A stretch of 64,000 bases of DNA from Cutibacterium sp. (GCF_030525615.1 NZ_JAUNEJ010000007.1:30966-94965); one strand, 5' to 3'. Counted from the first letter of the stretch, positions 10,364 to 20,551 are shown. Made by a program: numbers and translations. Notes: generated by a model not told the origin, from the sequence alone.

Positions 10364-10987
10364 TCAGACGCGCTGACTGGCTTCGGACGAGTCGTCGACA
10401 TCGAGACTCTCGGGCGAAACAGCAGGAGCAACCATCGGGACTTCGCCAGAGTGTTTGACCGCCCGGAATGTCCACACCTTGTTGACCACGAAGTTGATGG
10501 GCATGGTCACGATGATGGAAAAGATTTGCGACCAGTACTCACGAGAGTGCAGTCCTTTGCTTTCGTGGAACCAGGGCTCCGGGAGGTAAATCGGTGAGGT
10601 TGGGTTGGTGAAGAGAATCTTGATGAACATGCCGATGATGGCTGCTACCGACCCCACCGCGAAGAATGGCCAAAACTCGTGCCACCAGCCACGGCGGTGT
10701 TCCCGCTTGAAGGTCCACGAACGGTTAAGCTGAAAGTTCGTGACATTGGCAACAACGAAGCCGACCAGCCAGACGAGGCTAGTGAAACGGAAGTTCCACC
10801 GCGTGCCCGCCAAGTTGAACAGGATGTCCTGGGCGTGCTCGGTGCCACCATTCGCTTTGTTCATGATGATGGCAACGACGATGTTGACCACGAATCCCGA
10901 GCCGCCCACGATGCCGAACTTCAAAAACTCGATAAGGTGACGCCTCTTGATACGTCGTCTCCCGGGTACAGCTGGCTTAGCGGTCAC
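10364..10987 (-). CDS. GtrA-like membrane protein
   Basis: 207 residues with four hydrophobic spans and the GtrA signatures FLKFGIVGGSGFVVN near residue 22, NFQLNRSWTFK, and NFVVNKVWTFR near the C-terminus. The family helps flip or use polyprenyl-linked sugars during surface polysaccharide decoration. A large loop of about 35 residues (TNPTSPIYLPEPWFHESKG) between spans 3 and 4 is longer than in the shortest members. No glycosyltransferase is adjacent, so the polymer is unknown. Confidence 0.85.
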   Translation of the reverse strand: MTAKPAVPGRRRIKRRHLIEFLKFGIVGGSGFVVNIVVAIIMNKANGGTEHAQDILFNLAGTRWNFRFTSLVWLVGFVVANVTNFQLNRSWTFKREHRRGWWHEFWPFFAVGSVAAIIGMFIKILFTNPTSPIYLPEPWFHESKGLHSREYWSQIFSIIVTMPINFVVNKVWTFRAVKHSGEVPMVAPAVSPESLDVDDSSEASQRV

Positions 10988-11278
10988 CCGCGAGATTATA
11001 TGCGCATGGCAAACGGACCAAAAATGGACCTATAGGCACCCCGAGGACGCCGATTGGACGTGGTTATCCCTAAAACCACCTGTGCTCCGGCCCCACGACA
11101 GTCGCTTACCGTGACGTCCGGACAGTTCAAGTACCAGATGGAGCACCTCAAGGTCACTGACAGAGCATCAGAACGGCTGCCTCTCCTTGACTAACCGCCG
11201 CCTCATCCGTCCGTTGTCATGACACAGCCTGTTGAGATCTGGGAAGGCCTGTTGAGATCTGAGGAAATCGTTCTCAGA
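10988..11278. other. Intergenic region with a short tandem repeat
   Basis: No gene seen. At 11227-11261 GCCTGTTGAGATCTG occurs twice, 20 bases apart, just past the mutM stop. The rest shows no clear promoter or terminator. Confidence 0.5.
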
Positions 11279-12124
11279 TCATCCCCGCAAACGCTGACAC
11301 TTCGGACAGCGGTGGGAGGAACGGTTGGCGAAGGACTCCCGAACAATGAAGCTGCCACAGCGTCGGCACGCCTTGCCCTGGCGTCCGTAAACATCAAGAG
11401 TTCGGTCGAAATACCCCGATTCCCCATTGACATTGACATACAACGAGTCAAATGACGTCCCACCCTGGGCGATGGATTCGGCCATCACCTCACGCGCCGT
11501 CTCTAGCAACTCCACCGCCTTGCGCTGACTCAACCGGGAGCAGGGGGTCTCAGGGTGACGTCGGACCCGCCACAAGGTCTCATCGGCGTAAATGTTTCCG
11601 ATTCCGGAGACGAGAGTTTGATCGAGCAAGCTCCTCTTGATAGTCGACCTGCGTGCGCGCAGCCGTCTGGCGACCTCGTCGATGTCAAAGCAGCTTTCGA
11701 ACGGGTCGGGGGCGATGTGGGAAACCGGCTCGGGCACACCGTCGATCAGCGGGACCACGGCAAGTCCTCCGAAAGTGCGCTGGTCCAGAAAGCGCAGATC
11801 ACGACCGTCGCCGAGCCTGATGACGACTCGGGTGTGGCGATGGTGTGAGATCTGCCTGCCAACGACACGGAACTGTCCGCTCATGCCCAAATGGGCCAGC
11901 ATCGCCATGCCGTCGTCGAGGACAAACCACAGGTACTTGCCTCGGCGCTCGATAGCAGTGAGTTGGCGTCCGGTCAGAGTCGTCTCGAAAAGCTTGGCCT
12001 CTTCTGGACCACCGGTTGGGCGCAACCCGCGAACATCCACCACGTCGACACCCTCGACGGTGGAGGGAATGATGAGCCGCTCTAGCCCAGCTCGTACTGT
12101 CTCTACCTCGGGAAGCTCAGGCAC
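11279..12124 (-). CDS. mutM: Formamidopyrimidine-DNA glycosylase
   Basis: Base-excision repair enzyme for 8-oxoguanine and FAPy lesions, with AP-lyase activity. 281 residues beginning with PELPEVETVR after the initiator (catalytic Pro and Glu), a conserved Lys in the ERRGKYLWF loop, and a C-terminal zinc finger (CRRCGSF ... HRCPKCQ). Start GTG at 12124 overlaps the end of rnc by eight bases. Member of yceD-rpmF-rnc-mutM. Confidence 0.96.
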   Translation of the reverse strand: MPELPEVETVRAGLERLIIPSTVEGVDVVDVRGLRPTGGPEEAKLFETTLTGRQLTAIERRGKYLWFVLDDGMAMLAHLGMSGQFRVVGRQISHHRHTRVVIRLGDGRDLRFLDQRTFGGLAVVPLIDGVPEPVSHIAPDPFESCFDIDEVARRLRARRSTIKRSLLDQTLVSGIGNIYADETLWRVRRHPETPCSRLSQRKAVELLETAREVMAESIAQGGTSFDSLYVNVNGESGYFDRTLDVYGRQGKACRRCGSFIVRESFANRSSHRCPKCQRLRG

Positions 12125-12854
12125 CGGTGCAAGAAGGGATCAGTGCGTGCACCGCAAGCTGAGCCGCCCCCTGCTCAGCCTCTTTCTTGTTATGGCCGGT
12201 GAAGGCGGCGTGCAGCCTGCCATTCACATTCGCCCTGGCACAGTAGCGACGATTGTGGTCTGGCCCTGATCCGACGATCTCGTATCGCGGGGTGTCAAAG
12301 CCATGCTCGGCGCAATACTCCTGAAGAACCGTCTTCCAGTCGGTGCCAGCGCCGGAACGATCCGCCTCATCGACGAGGGGATCAAAGAGGTGGTGGACGA
12401 GACGCAGGGCATTCGGCAATCCCGATGACAGCTCTACCGCGCCCAGTAGGGCCTCGGTAGTGTCAGCCAGAATCGACGTCTTGTCATGGCCGCCGCTTTG
12501 TTCCTCGCCCTTGCCCAGCTTAATACGAGGCCCAATACTGAGGCGCCGAGCCAACCGCCCTAACGACACCGTGCTTACGACAGCTGATCTCAGCTTGGCA
12601 AGTTGACCTTCCGGTTTATCTGGGAAGGCGCGATAAAGATAATCCGTGACGCCGACCTCTAGGACGGCGTCACCGAGAAACTCCAGCCTCTCGTTGGTGG
12701 GAATGCCACCGTTTTCAAAGGCATAGGAGCGATGAGTGAGCGCAAGATCAAGGAGCTGAGGGTCACATTTGATCCCCAGCTCCTCGAGAACATTCAAGAA
12801 AGGCCACCCTTCATACTCCGGCGAGCTGGGATTCTGGCCTTTTCGTGCGCTCAC
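12117..12854 (-). CDS. rnc: Ribonuclease III
   Basis: Double-strand RNA endonuclease for rRNA and mRNA processing. The signature NERLEFLGDAVLEVGV and a second acidic cluster DTTEALLGAVEL are present, followed by a C-terminal double-stranded RNA-binding domain (DWKTVLQEYCAEHG to KKEAEQGAAQLAVHAL). The GTG at 12854 gives 245 residues, the usual size; the open frame further upstream overlaps rpmF and is unlikely to be translated. Confidence 0.95.
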   Translation of the reverse strand: MSARKGQNPSSPEYEGWPFLNVLEELGIKCDPQLLDLALTHRSYAFENGGIPTNERLEFLGDAVLEVGVTDYLYRAFPDKPEGQLAKLRSAVVSTVSLGRLARRLSIGPRIKLGKGEEQSGGHDKTSILADTTEALLGAVELSSGLPNALRLVHHLFDPLVDEADRSGAGTDWKTVLQEYCAEHGFDTPRYEIVGSGPDHNRRYCARANVNGRLHAAFTGHNKKEAEQGAAQLAVHALIPSCTGA

Positions 12855-12864
12855 GGTGCCAATC

Positions 12865-13056
12865 TCAGATCTGGACAACCTGGCGGCGCTGACCACGCGG
12901 TCCGTACTCGCCGCAGGAGGGGCAGGCAGTGTGGGGCAGGTGCTTCTCACCGCACGCCGGGTTGGCGCAGGTAACGAGCTTGGTAGCAACCGCCTTCCAC
13001 TGCGAACGACGGTGCCGGGTGTTGCTGCGGGACATCTTCCGCTTCGGGACGGCCAC
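12865..13056 (-). CDS. rpmF: 50S ribosomal protein L32
   Basis: 63 residues beginning [17 protein letters not shown], with a zinc ribbon of four cysteines (CANPACG ... CPSCG). GTG start at 13056 with AAGGAG upstream. Follows yceD and precedes rnc, the common bacterial arrangement. Confidence 0.97.
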   Translation of the reverse strand: MAVPKRKMSRSNTRHRRSQWKAVATKLVTCANPACGEKHLPHTACPSCGEYGPRGQRRQVVQI

Positions 13057-13117
13057 GATCTTCTCCTTGGTGTGCTTCAGGTGTGACATCCGCATGGTAC
13101 GGATGCCGTTGGGACGT

Positions 13118-13678
13118 TCACGACTTGTCCGAATTCTCCTCGCTGAAAAGCCCTTGCAGGCCAGCCCAGCGTGGATCAATCCGATCCGGATGGTCATGGT
13201 CCGGGTCGTCATTGAGGTTGGCACCGCAGTCAGGACACAGTCCCTGGCAGTCATCGCGGCACAGCGGGCTGAACGGCAGGTTCAGCACGACGGCAGTGCG
13301 GATGACAGGGTCAAGGTCGATCGTTTCATCGGCACTGACCCGACTGGCGTCCTCCTCAGCTTCCCTATCGGGGTAGAAGTACAGCTCCTGGATATCGAGG
13401 ACGAGATCCTCCTCGATGGGATCCAGACAGCGAGAACACTCCCCTTTCAGGGTGGCTTCGACGGTCCCGGTGGCGAGAACTCCTTCACCCACCGACTCCA
13501 ACCTAAGGTCGAGATCGAGAGGAGAGTCCTCAGGAACGCCGATCATGTCGACACCGAGATCCGCCGGAGCGGGTACCGTCCGCTGAACCCGGATCATCTG
13601 ACCCATATTCCGACGCAGCGAATGAGTCTCGATGACAAGACCCGAGTATGCGTCGGGATGGCGATGTGTGGTGTTCAT
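13118..13678 (-). CDS. yceD: DUF177/YceD family protein
   Basis: 186 residues with the DUF177 pattern: central [20 protein letters not shown], an acidic stretch, and a C-terminal cysteine cluster [16 protein letters not shown]. Encoded directly upstream of rpmF as in most bacteria. The family is linked to large-subunit rRNA accumulation; the molecular role is unsettled. Confidence 0.92.
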   Translation of the reverse strand: MNTTHRHPDAYSGLVIETHSLRRNMGQMIRVQRTVPAPADLGVDMIGVPEDSPLDLDLRLESVGEGVLATGTVEATLKGECSRCLDPIEEDLVLDIQELYFYPDREAEEDASRVSADETIDLDPVIRTAVVLNLPFSPLCRDDCQGLCPDCGANLNDDPDHDHPDRIDPRWAGLQGLFSEENSDKS

Positions 13679-13940
13679 CGCAAAGATCCCTTCGACCGGT
13701 GGAACACGACGAGGTCATGACCGTCGCGCTACTTTACACGGCCCTACGGATGGAACCAAAACCAGAAGTCTCCTCACCGAGGCTCGTCAACAACGTAACC
13801 CACGTCACCTGCGATGATGTCCGCAACCAGTCAACACACAACTAACGACGACCACACCGCACATCTCCAAGAATCCTGCTATCGAGTATCCGGCCAACCA
13901 GACAGCGGACACTTAGCAGGAACGGAGATCACGCCACCTC

Positions 13941-13988
13941 TTGACTATCGCCGCTCATTCGGGCGATACTGTACTAAACCGTATTAGT
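13941..13988 (+). promoter_or_regulatory. Promoter with LacI-type operator for the sugar importer
   Basis: A -35 TTGACT (13941-13946) and -10 GATACT (13965-13970) are 18 bases apart. Immediately downstream lies ACTAAACCGTATTAGT (13973-13988), an imperfect palindrome with central CG as in LacI/GalR operators, placed to block initiation. The same motif with one change occurs at 24425-24440. The rest of the gap from 13679 to 14061 shows nothing else. Confidence 0.7.
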
Positions 13989-14061
13989 TCGTCGGTAACT
14001 GGCGCCAATGGTGGCGCTGGAACCTACCCGGGCCCCGTCTTTCAAGGAAAGAAGTAAGATC

Positions 14062-15372
14062 ATGGGAAAGATCACCATCGATCGACGTCAACTGCTCGGC
14101 GGCACTGCCGCCCTAGCTACCGTCCTCGTCGCAAGTGCCTGCGGCATGAAAGGTTCTGAGGACACACCGTCATCTCAGGCATCTGTTAACCCATCTGCCA
14201 AGCTCGAAGGCAGCATCCAGTTCCAAACCTGGTCGCTCAAGAACGAGAAGTTCACGCCCTACTTCGAGAAACTCGTGAAGTCCTTCGAAAAGGAACATCC
14301 CGGAACGACAGTTACGTGGATTGACCAGCCAGGTGATGGATATGAGGAGAAAGTCCAACAGCAAGCAACCGCCGGGCAGCTTCCCGACGTCATCAACATT
14401 CCCCCGAATTTTGCGTGGCAGCTCCTCAAGGCAAACAAGGTGATGGACCTTAAGAAGGCCGACCCAGCAGTCATTGACACCTACACTCAGGGCGGTATTG
14501 ACGCCTACACCTTCGACGACGCCGAGGGGGTCTACGGCTACCCGTGGTACCTCGGCACCGACCTGAACTGGTGGAACCTCGAGGCTTTCGAGAAATACGG
14601 TCTTGATCCCAAAAAACTGCCAAGCACACTCGATGAGCTTTACGACCAAGCGATCACCATGGCCGAGAAGTCGCACGGTGCCATGCCGCTCATTTCCACC
14701 GCGCCAGCCCTCGGTGATCTTGCCGCCCAAGGCGTCGAGACCTACAAGGACGGTACCTTCACCTTCAACACTGACCAGGCCGTCAAGATCATCGAGAAGT
14801 ATGTCGAACTCTACGCCAAGAAAGCTATGCCTCCAGAGGTGCTGCAGAACAACTACCTCGGTAACTCGAAACTGTTCACTCAGGGCAAGGTTGCGTGGAC
14901 CACTGGCTCCGCGTCCTTCCCCGTCGACCTCAAGAAGGACGCGCCGAAGCTCGTACCCCACGTCACCATGACCAAACGCATTGGCGTCCCCCCGTTGTTC
15001 GTGCAGGGCATCTGTGTCTCGGCAGACTCGAAGAACCCCAATCTGGCCCTGGCCTTCGCCCAATACGTGACCAACAACGCCAACCAAGTCGAGTTCGTCA
15101 AGGTGGCACAGGGGTTCCTGCCGGGAACCAAGGAAGCCAACGAAAACCCAGACTCCTTTACCTCTGTCATCTCTGACCCACAGATGAAAGAGGCCGCCGA
15201 GGCCCTCGCCGAGGAGATGAAAACCGCCAAGATCGGTGAACCCATGGCCTACACCGACGCCATGAAGACCTACGTCGGACAGCAAATCTCGTCGGCCATG
15301 AGAGGAGACATTTCCGCTAAGGACGCCCTCGACAAAGCCGTCAAATACTGTAACGACCACGTCGCCAAATGA
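14062..15372 (+). CDS. Sugar ABC transporter substrate-binding lipoprotein
   Basis: Extracellular family 1 solute-binding protein, 436 residues. The N-terminus has a twin-Arg-like IDRRQLLGG, a hydrophobic segment and the lipobox VASAC, so it is a lipoprotein that may use Tat. The mature part carries the family signature WKL-like FEKEHPGTTVTWIDQPGDGYEEKV and the aromatic-rich sugar cleft (YGYPWYLGTDLNWWN). The ATG at 14062 after AAGGAAAG is preferred over an upstream open frame. Followed by two permeases; no ATPase gene nearby. Substrate inferred as a mannose-containing oligosaccharide from the neighbouring glycosidases. Confidence 0.9.
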   Translation: MGKITIDRRQLLGGTAALATVLVASACGMKGSEDTPSSQASVNPSAKLEGSIQFQTWSLKNEKFTPYFEKLVKSFEKEHPGTTVTWIDQPGDGYEEKVQQQATAGQLPDVINIPPNFAWQLLKANKVMDLKKADPAVIDTYTQGGIDAYTFDDAEGVYGYPWYLGTDLNWWNLEAFEKYGLDPKKLPSTLDELYDQAITMAEKSHGAMPLISTAPALGDLAAQGVETYKDGTFTFNTDQAVKIIEKYVELYAKKAMPPEVLQNNYLGNSKLFTQGKVAWTTGSASFPVDLKKDAPKLVPHVTMTKRIGVPPLFVQGICVSADSKNPNLALAFAQYVTNNANQVEFVKVAQGFLPGTKEANENPDSFTSVISDPQMKEAAEALAEEMKTAKIGEPMAYTDAMKTYVGQQISSAMRGDISAKDALDKAVKYCNDHVAK

Positions 15373-15456
15373 TCTGAGTGTTGGCTTCGCCCTAACGCGG
15401 AGCCAACACCGCTATCGTCACAACCACCTGTCTAACTCACGCAAGGATTGCTTTCC

Positions 15457-16413
15457 ATGAACTCCCACCGCTGGTACACACCGTGGTTATTGGTGGCTCC
15501 GGCAACCGTGTGGACCATCGTGTTCGCCCTCTACCCCTTCATCAACACGATCGTCTTGTCTTTCACTAATACCCGACCCTTGGTCGGTGGGCAGTTCATC
15601 GGCTTCGACAATTACATCGAGCTGTGGCATGACGGAATGTTCTGGAATGCGATGGTGACGACGTTCATTTACGTCATCGTCTGCATCCCACTCTTGACGA
15701 TCTTGCCATTGCTACTGGCCCTGTTGGTTGAGAAAAAGATCCCGGGTATTTCGTTCTTCCGCACGGTGGCATATTTCCCCGTCATCGCGTCGGTCGTCGT
15801 CGTTGCCCTTATCTGGAGTTGGATGTTCGATTCTCGCGGTCTCATCAACCAGTCCTTGCAATGGATGGGCGTCACCACCAGCCCTATCCCGTTCCTTGTC
15901 GATCGTTGGAAACTGCTCGGGTGCGCAATACTGCTGACGGTGTGGAAAGGTCTCGGCTACTACATGATCGTCTACCTCGCAGCCCTGGGCAATGTCGATC
16001 ACGACCTCCACGAGGCGGCCGCTTTGGACGGTGCGAGTACCTTCCAGAGATTCCGTAACGTCACCATTCCTGGCATACGCCCCGCAATGATCCTCATCAT
16101 TGCCCTTATCGCGGTCTCCGGCATGAGGATTTTCTCCGAACTTTACGTCCTTACCAATGGCACCGGGGGCCCGGGAGGAGAGGATTCCAGCCTCGTCATG
16201 GTCATTAAGCAGGTGGGAACCGGGCTGTCCGGCCAACTCGGGTACGCCTCCGCGCTATCAGTTGTGCTGTTCTTCCTGACCCTCATTCCGTTGGCTGTCA
16301 TCGGCTGGGCCAATAACAAGGATCTACGATCCGGTCACCACGCCAAACCTCGAAAAGGTCGCGCACACCGGGCCGTCGCTATCCGCAACGCAGCAAAGGA
16401 GACGACGGCATGA
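15457..16413 (+). CDS. Sugar ABC transporter permease (MalF type)
   Basis: 318 residues with six membrane spans and the coupling-loop EAA motif HEAAALDGASTFQRFRNVTIPG near residue 190. The ATG at 15457 follows AAGGA at good spacing. Overlaps the next permease by four bases (ATGA). Forms the membrane heterodimer with the next gene product. Confidence 0.93.
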   Translation: MNSHRWYTPWLLVAPATVWTIVFALYPFINTIVLSFTNTRPLVGGQFIGFDNYIELWHDGMFWNAMVTTFIYVIVCIPLLTILPLLLALLVEKKIPGISFFRTVAYFPVIASVVVVALIWSWMFDSRGLINQSLQWMGVTTSPIPFLVDRWKLLGCAILLTVWKGLGYYMIVYLAALGNVDHDLHEAAALDGASTFQRFRNVTIPGIRPAMILIIALIAVSGMRIFSELYVLTNGTGGPGGEDSSLVMVIKQVGTGLSGQLGYASALSVVLFFLTLIPLAVIGWANNKDLRSGHHAKPRKGRAHRAVAIRNAAKETTA

Positions 16414-17327
16414 GCACCACGCACACCTTTCGCCCCGTCAAGCAAAAGTCCCGCCCCGTCAAGCAAAAGCCGTGGCGCAATCATCGGTCCTTCGATCCAA
16501 CCCGCCCCACCTTTGCCGGGCTCATTGGGCGTTATCTCTTGCTGATCTTCGTCGTCATCATCTCGATCGGGCCTTTCGTATGGCAGCTATCGACCTCGCT
16601 TAAGGGAGTCAGCGAGGATATTTACTCCTTCCCGCCCCACCTCGTCCCTCAAGACTTCACTGTCGACGCATACCGTCGCGTGGCCCGTGTTGTCCCAATC
16701 TTCAGCTACGCCTGGCACTCGATCATCGTCGCCGCAGTATGCGTCATCGGCAACGTCGTGTTGTCCTCCCTGGCCGGTTACGCGCTGACCTGCATGGCAT
16801 TCCGTGGCAAGAAGATCGTCATGGGCATCCTGCTGTCGGTCCTCTTGCTTCCAGGTGAGGTAACACTGACCAGCCAGTACCTCATCATCAAAGGCATGGG
16901 TCTTGCCAACACCCTGGCCGGGGTCGCCATCCCCGGCATCGTCGGTGCCATCAACGTCCTGCTCATGGCCACCGCCTGCCGTGCAGTACCCACATCAGTG
17001 TTGGACGCGGCAACTGTCGACGGCGCAAACACCTGGGCCAAAATCCGCTACATCGTATGGCCCAACATCAAAGGCATGGCCTCCGTCGTCGCAGTGTTCT
17101 CATTTATCGGAGCCTGGGACGATTTCCTATGGCCACTCGTCGTCCTCAACGATCCCAACAAATACACCCTCACAGTCGGCATGCAATACCTCAACTCAAC
17201 CATGTCAACCGACCCCCGAGAAGTCGCAGCCGGAACAATCATCGCCCTCGTCCCAATCATCATCGTCTTCGCCTCCATGCAAAAAATCTTCTTCCGAGGC
17301 GTCGAAACCGGGGCCGTCAAGGGCTAA
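16410..17327 (+). CDS. Sugar ABC transporter permease (MalG type)
   Basis: 305 residues, six spans, EAA loop DAATVDGANTWAKIRYIVWP near residue 195 and a C-terminal ending VETGAVKG. A short duplicated peptide RPVKQKSRPVKQKPW is seen at the start. It ends the importer operon. The transporter must borrow an MsiK-like shared ATPase encoded elsewhere. Confidence 0.93.
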   Translation: MSTTHTFRPVKQKSRPVKQKPWRNHRSFDPTRPTFAGLIGRYLLLIFVVIISIGPFVWQLSTSLKGVSEDIYSFPPHLVPQDFTVDAYRRVARVVPIFSYAWHSIIVAAVCVIGNVVLSSLAGYALTCMAFRGKKIVMGILLSVLLLPGEVTLTSQYLIIKGMGLANTLAGVAIPGIVGAINVLLMATACRAVPTSVLDAATVDGANTWAKIRYIVWPNIKGMASVVAVFSFIGAWDDFLWPLVVLNDPNKYTLTVGMQYLNSTMSTDPREVAAGTIIALVPIIIVFASMQKIFFRGVETGAVKG

Positions 17328-17341
17328 CACCACAACCGCGA

Positions 17342-17399
17342 CCACCCCTCACCCAACCCGGGCACTCAACCCTCTCACCACAAGTTCAAGAGGCGGTTC
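17342..17399 (+). repeat. Direct repeat, left copy (displaced 3' end of lacI)
   Basis: 58 bases that match 21325-21382 at 53 positions. Read on the minus strand it encodes the last residues of the LacI-family repressor (EPP..LVVRG...RVG plus stop). The two copies have the same orientation and bracket the bacteriocin cassette. Similarity stops abruptly on both sides. Confidence 0.75.
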
Positions 17400-17519
17400 A
17401 TACCTACGCGGAATCGCCCTTGGCCTCATAAACCTAGACCACTACATCATTCGAACCCTCCATCGACTCCGGAGGACCCAGCTCAAGGACAAACCTACTT
17501 TAAAACGTCAAGCGCCTGT

Positions 17520-19883
17520 TCACGTTCTATCTTGGCTGACGGCCGTCGATCGGGCGGCAAGAATCACGGCTGGAACAATGAAGAGTAGCTCGGTTAGTCC
17601 TAATGCCCACACGACCCCGTAATCATGAACCACAGCGGTGTCGAGTTGTGTGAATGGGATTCGATCCATAGTAGCCAGCCGCCCCAAGATTACGGAGCTT
17701 GCTACGGTGATTGTGTAGGCAAATAGAAAGGGGGCTAACAACTTCACCCGGATTACCTGGTTTCCGCCACCTAGTGCGATCAGACGACGTTCGATCCTCT
17801 GGTCAGAGATCAACGTGGAAACGATAGCCAACATTAGTGTCCCGGAAGCGATGATGGCGAATAATTGGCGCGCTACTGCTTGGGCGCGTAGCTGCCTCAT
17901 TTCAGGATCATCAGAATCAGACACTGCCGCAAACGGTGCTTGACTGAGCACCGTGGAGCGAACGCCGTCCCGAACATTGTCGGGTAAGGCAGCAAAACCA
18001 GTGATGATAGCAGTATAAGACTGTGGTTTACTCACCCCGAATTGTTTGAGCAAGGGAGAATCTGCGGGTAGGATCAGACCCCTGAGAACATTGTTATCGA
18101 GGTTTTTATCGCCGGAGATTCCGCCTATTTCAGTAACCTGTTTGACGGTCGAATCAGCGATCCCAATGCCGACCACGGTGACTTTACCGTCCTTGGACAC
18201 GTAGGAAGCTGAGGCATGACCAGTGTAGTTCCGGTCAACCAATCCTCCAGAAGCAATATAAACCATATCTAAATTCGACTGCGGGCAGGCGTCAACCAGT
18301 TTCGCAGCCTTGAAGCATTCAGAACCACTATTGTCGGTGATACGCAACATTTGTTCACTGGTAGAAGCGTCACCAAATATCGCCGTATGAGGTTTGAGTT
18401 CTGGGAATCGCTCTAATAGGTTTTTTATCGCTTGTTCGTTAGCGTTACTGACCTCCAAGTAACTGTTCTCACCGTTGATCTGGCCGCTGAGCCAGTTTGT
18501 CAAATCCGCTACCCCACTAGCGTAAAGCGCACCCCAATAGTTCAAGGCAAATACAACTGCGAGCGCAGCTAGGGCGACTTTTTGCAATCGATTCCCCAGA
18601 AGAGCAATAACTCTATGTCTGCGCGTCATTAGCGTGATCGAGTAGGCCAAAGCTGGGATGGTTAAAGCTCCGACTATCATTGCTACCCGGTGGCCTTCCG
18701 GGAAAATAAAGAGCTGGCGACTAATAACCAGCAGTATCGTCACCACAATCCCGATGATGCCGACACCCATTAACACCGGGCGTGAAAACCCCATCCTGTG
18801 GGTTCGGGCACGACGCTTTTCGGACATTACTGTGAATCCCGCCGCGAGGATGCCCCCAGCCATAATCATGGCCAGTGTCACCAGGGCGGCAATGTTCACA
18901 GTCGTCCACGTCACCTCAGTCCAGCGTTGCTGAAAAAACGTCGCTAAGTGAGCCGATAACCCCGGCAGTAAAACAACCGCAAGCATCCAACCTATTAGAC
19001 CGCCGCATAACGCTAATAGCATGGTTTGTGCGCAGGTAGTCATGCTCGCGCGGATGGGCTGGTCTCCCAATGCGATCAACACCCGATACACCTCGCGGCG
19101 TCGCTGCCGATCAGCCGCATAGATCGCAGCGATCATAGCCGCAATCAGTAGCCCACCAAAAAGCCATGATAACTGAGGAGAAATTGCTTGATAACTCGCT
19201 GCATTATCGCTAGCCCTCTTCACCACAGAGTTTACCGTTGAAGTTTGACCACCACCATGCTTAAGAACATTATCAATCTTAGCCAGATTATTATTGGTCA
19301 ACCACACCTCGGCAGAAGCCAGAAATACCTCGTCGTGGCTGATAGCTGAGGCACTGACCTCATTGATCGAAGCTGGATTCTCCGTTACCCCCACCAGTGT
19401 AAAAGGCGATTTTTCTCCCATGCTATCGACGTCAACCAGATCAAGATTATCACCGAGCTGCGCCTCTAGCTGCCTAGCCAGAGCCGCACTCACCGTGACT
19501 TCAGCAGGCTTGTTCGGGTGACGCCCGGTCACAACTACGCCTAGCCCTGCCGGGCCACTGGTCATAGTCACATCAGCGCTAGCTGCTCTGTCGTGACCGG
19601 ATGCTATTACATTTTGGCGCGAATGAGCAATAGCGACAGCTTTACCTTTTTCTTGCAGCTCGCGCATATAGGTGGAAACGTCCTCATTCCCTGTTACCTG
19701 CTGACTATAAGAACCGAAACCGCTCTGCGCACCTCGCTCAACCGCAATACCATAAGCAGAAACAAAACCTGATACTAACGTACACGCCGCCACTAACACC
19801 AGCGCGAGCACCACTGTCCCCAACGCACCACCCGGGTGATGTAGTGCCATCTTAAAAATGAGGCGCCTTCGTTGCGTACCCAT
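17520..19883 (-). CDS. FtsX-like ABC transporter permease of a bacteriocin cassette
   Basis: 787 residues. One N-terminal span is followed by an extracytoplasmic domain of about 200 residues, then a cluster of spans (LFGGLLIAAMIAAIYAADRQ with the cytoplasmic loop RRREVYRVLIALGDQ), a second large outside domain, and three C-terminal spans. This two-block FtsX/MacB layout, with an adjacent ATPase and a lactococcin-972-like peptide gene, matches the bacteriocin-associated integral membrane proteins of that group. It probably exports the peptide or confers immunity. The sequence is AT-richer than the flanking core genes. Confidence 0.8.
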   Translation of the reverse strand: MGTQRRRLIFKMALHHPGGALGTVVLALVLVAACTLVSGFVSAYGIAVERGAQSGFGSYSQQVTGNEDVSTYMRELQEKGKAVAIAHSRQNVIASGHDRAASADVTMTSGPAGLGVVVTGRHPNKPAEVTVSAALARQLEAQLGDNLDLVDVDSMGEKSPFTLVGVTENPASINEVSASAISHDEVFLASAEVWLTNNNLAKIDNVLKHGGGQTSTVNSVVKRASDNAASYQAISPQLSWLFGGLLIAAMIAAIYAADRQRRREVYRVLIALGDQPIRASMTTCAQTMLLALCGGLIGWMLAVVLLPGLSAHLATFFQQRWTEVTWTTVNIAALVTLAMIMAGGILAAGFTVMSEKRRARTHRMGFSRPVLMGVGIIGIVVTILLVISRQLFIFPEGHRVAMIVGALTIPALAYSITLMTRRHRVIALLGNRLQKVALAALAVVFALNYWGALYASGVADLTNWLSGQINGENSYLEVSNANEQAIKNLLERFPELKPHTAIFGDASTSEQMLRITDNSGSECFKAAKLVDACPQSNLDMVYIASGGLVDRNYTGHASASYVSKDGKVTVVGIGIADSTVKQVTEIGGISGDKNLDNNVLRGLILPADSPLLKQFGVSKPQSYTAIITGFAALPDNVRDGVRSTVLSQAPFAAVSDSDDPEMRQLRAQAVARQLFAIIASGTLMLAIVSTLISDQRIERRLIALGGGNQVIRVKLLAPFLFAYTITVASSVILGRLATMDRIPFTQLDTAVVHDYGVVWALGLTELLFIVPAVILAARSTAVSQDRT

Positions 19884-19885
19884 GT

Positions 19886-20551
19886 TTACTCCATTACCAG
19901 GTCATAGTCATGAATCCGCACCACGGTATCTGCATAACTAGCGAAAGTCTCATCATGCGTACCCGCAATGACAAGCATGTCCTCGTCATGAGCCAACCTA
20001 GCCAGCAGCTGTGCTATCTGGACCGTATTATCCCGATCCAGAGCACCAGTAGGTTCGTCGGCAAGAAGAATACGGGCATCTCCCATCAAAGCCCGTGCGA
20101 TTGCCACACGCTGCTGCTCCCCGCCAGACAAGCATTCGACAGGGCGCTTAGCGTTTCCTTCTAGCCCAACCCGCGTAAGCAGCTTCCCAGCGCGCTCGAC
20201 ATCGCCCTTACCTACATGCCCAACAGCAATCTCACGCGCGAGCAACAAATTCTCCACAGGATTCAGGAATGGTACTAAAAGATACTGTTGGAAAATCCGC
20301 CCCATTACAGATGAACGCAACTTACGTACAGGGGTACTCGCCAGATCCTGATCTTCAATCAAAACTTTCCCACTTGTCGGCTCCAACTCGCGAGTCAGCA
20401 ACCTAAAAAACGTGGTTTTCCCTGAGCCAGAGGGTCCCATCAACGCGTACAATTTCCCCGTCGAAAAATAAGCCGATGCGCCATCAAATATCTTCCGAGT
20501 CTCACCAGTTCCCTGATAATCAAACCCTAGATGCTCAATACTCAAACGCAC
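19886..20551 (-). CDS. ABC transporter ATP-binding protein of the bacteriocin cassette
   Basis: About 221 residues with Walker A GPSGSGKTTFF, Q-loop FQQYLLVPFLNPVENLL, signature LSGGEQQRVAIARAL and Walker B ILLADEPTGALD, which is the LolD/MacB subfamily that pairs with FtsX-type permeases. The GTG at 20551 has AGAGGG upstream; an ATG at 20569 would add six residues but contains that site. Two bases separate it from the permease gene, so they are one transcript. Confidence 0.88.
   Translation of the reverse strand: MRLSIEHLGFDYQGTGETRKIFDGASAYFSTGKLYALMGPSGSGKTTFFRLLTRELEPTSGKVLIEDQDLASTPVRKLRSSVMGRIFQQYLLVPFLNPVENLLLAREIAVGHVGKGDVERAGKLLTRVGLEGNAKRPVECLSGGEQQRVAIARALMGDARILLADEPTGALDRDNTVQIAQLLARLAHDEDMLVIAGTHDETFASYADTVVRIHDYDLVME

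Noticed and set aside
14170..15360. 396-aa open frame on the minus strand
   Set aside because: Antisense to the sugar-binding lipoprotein gene.
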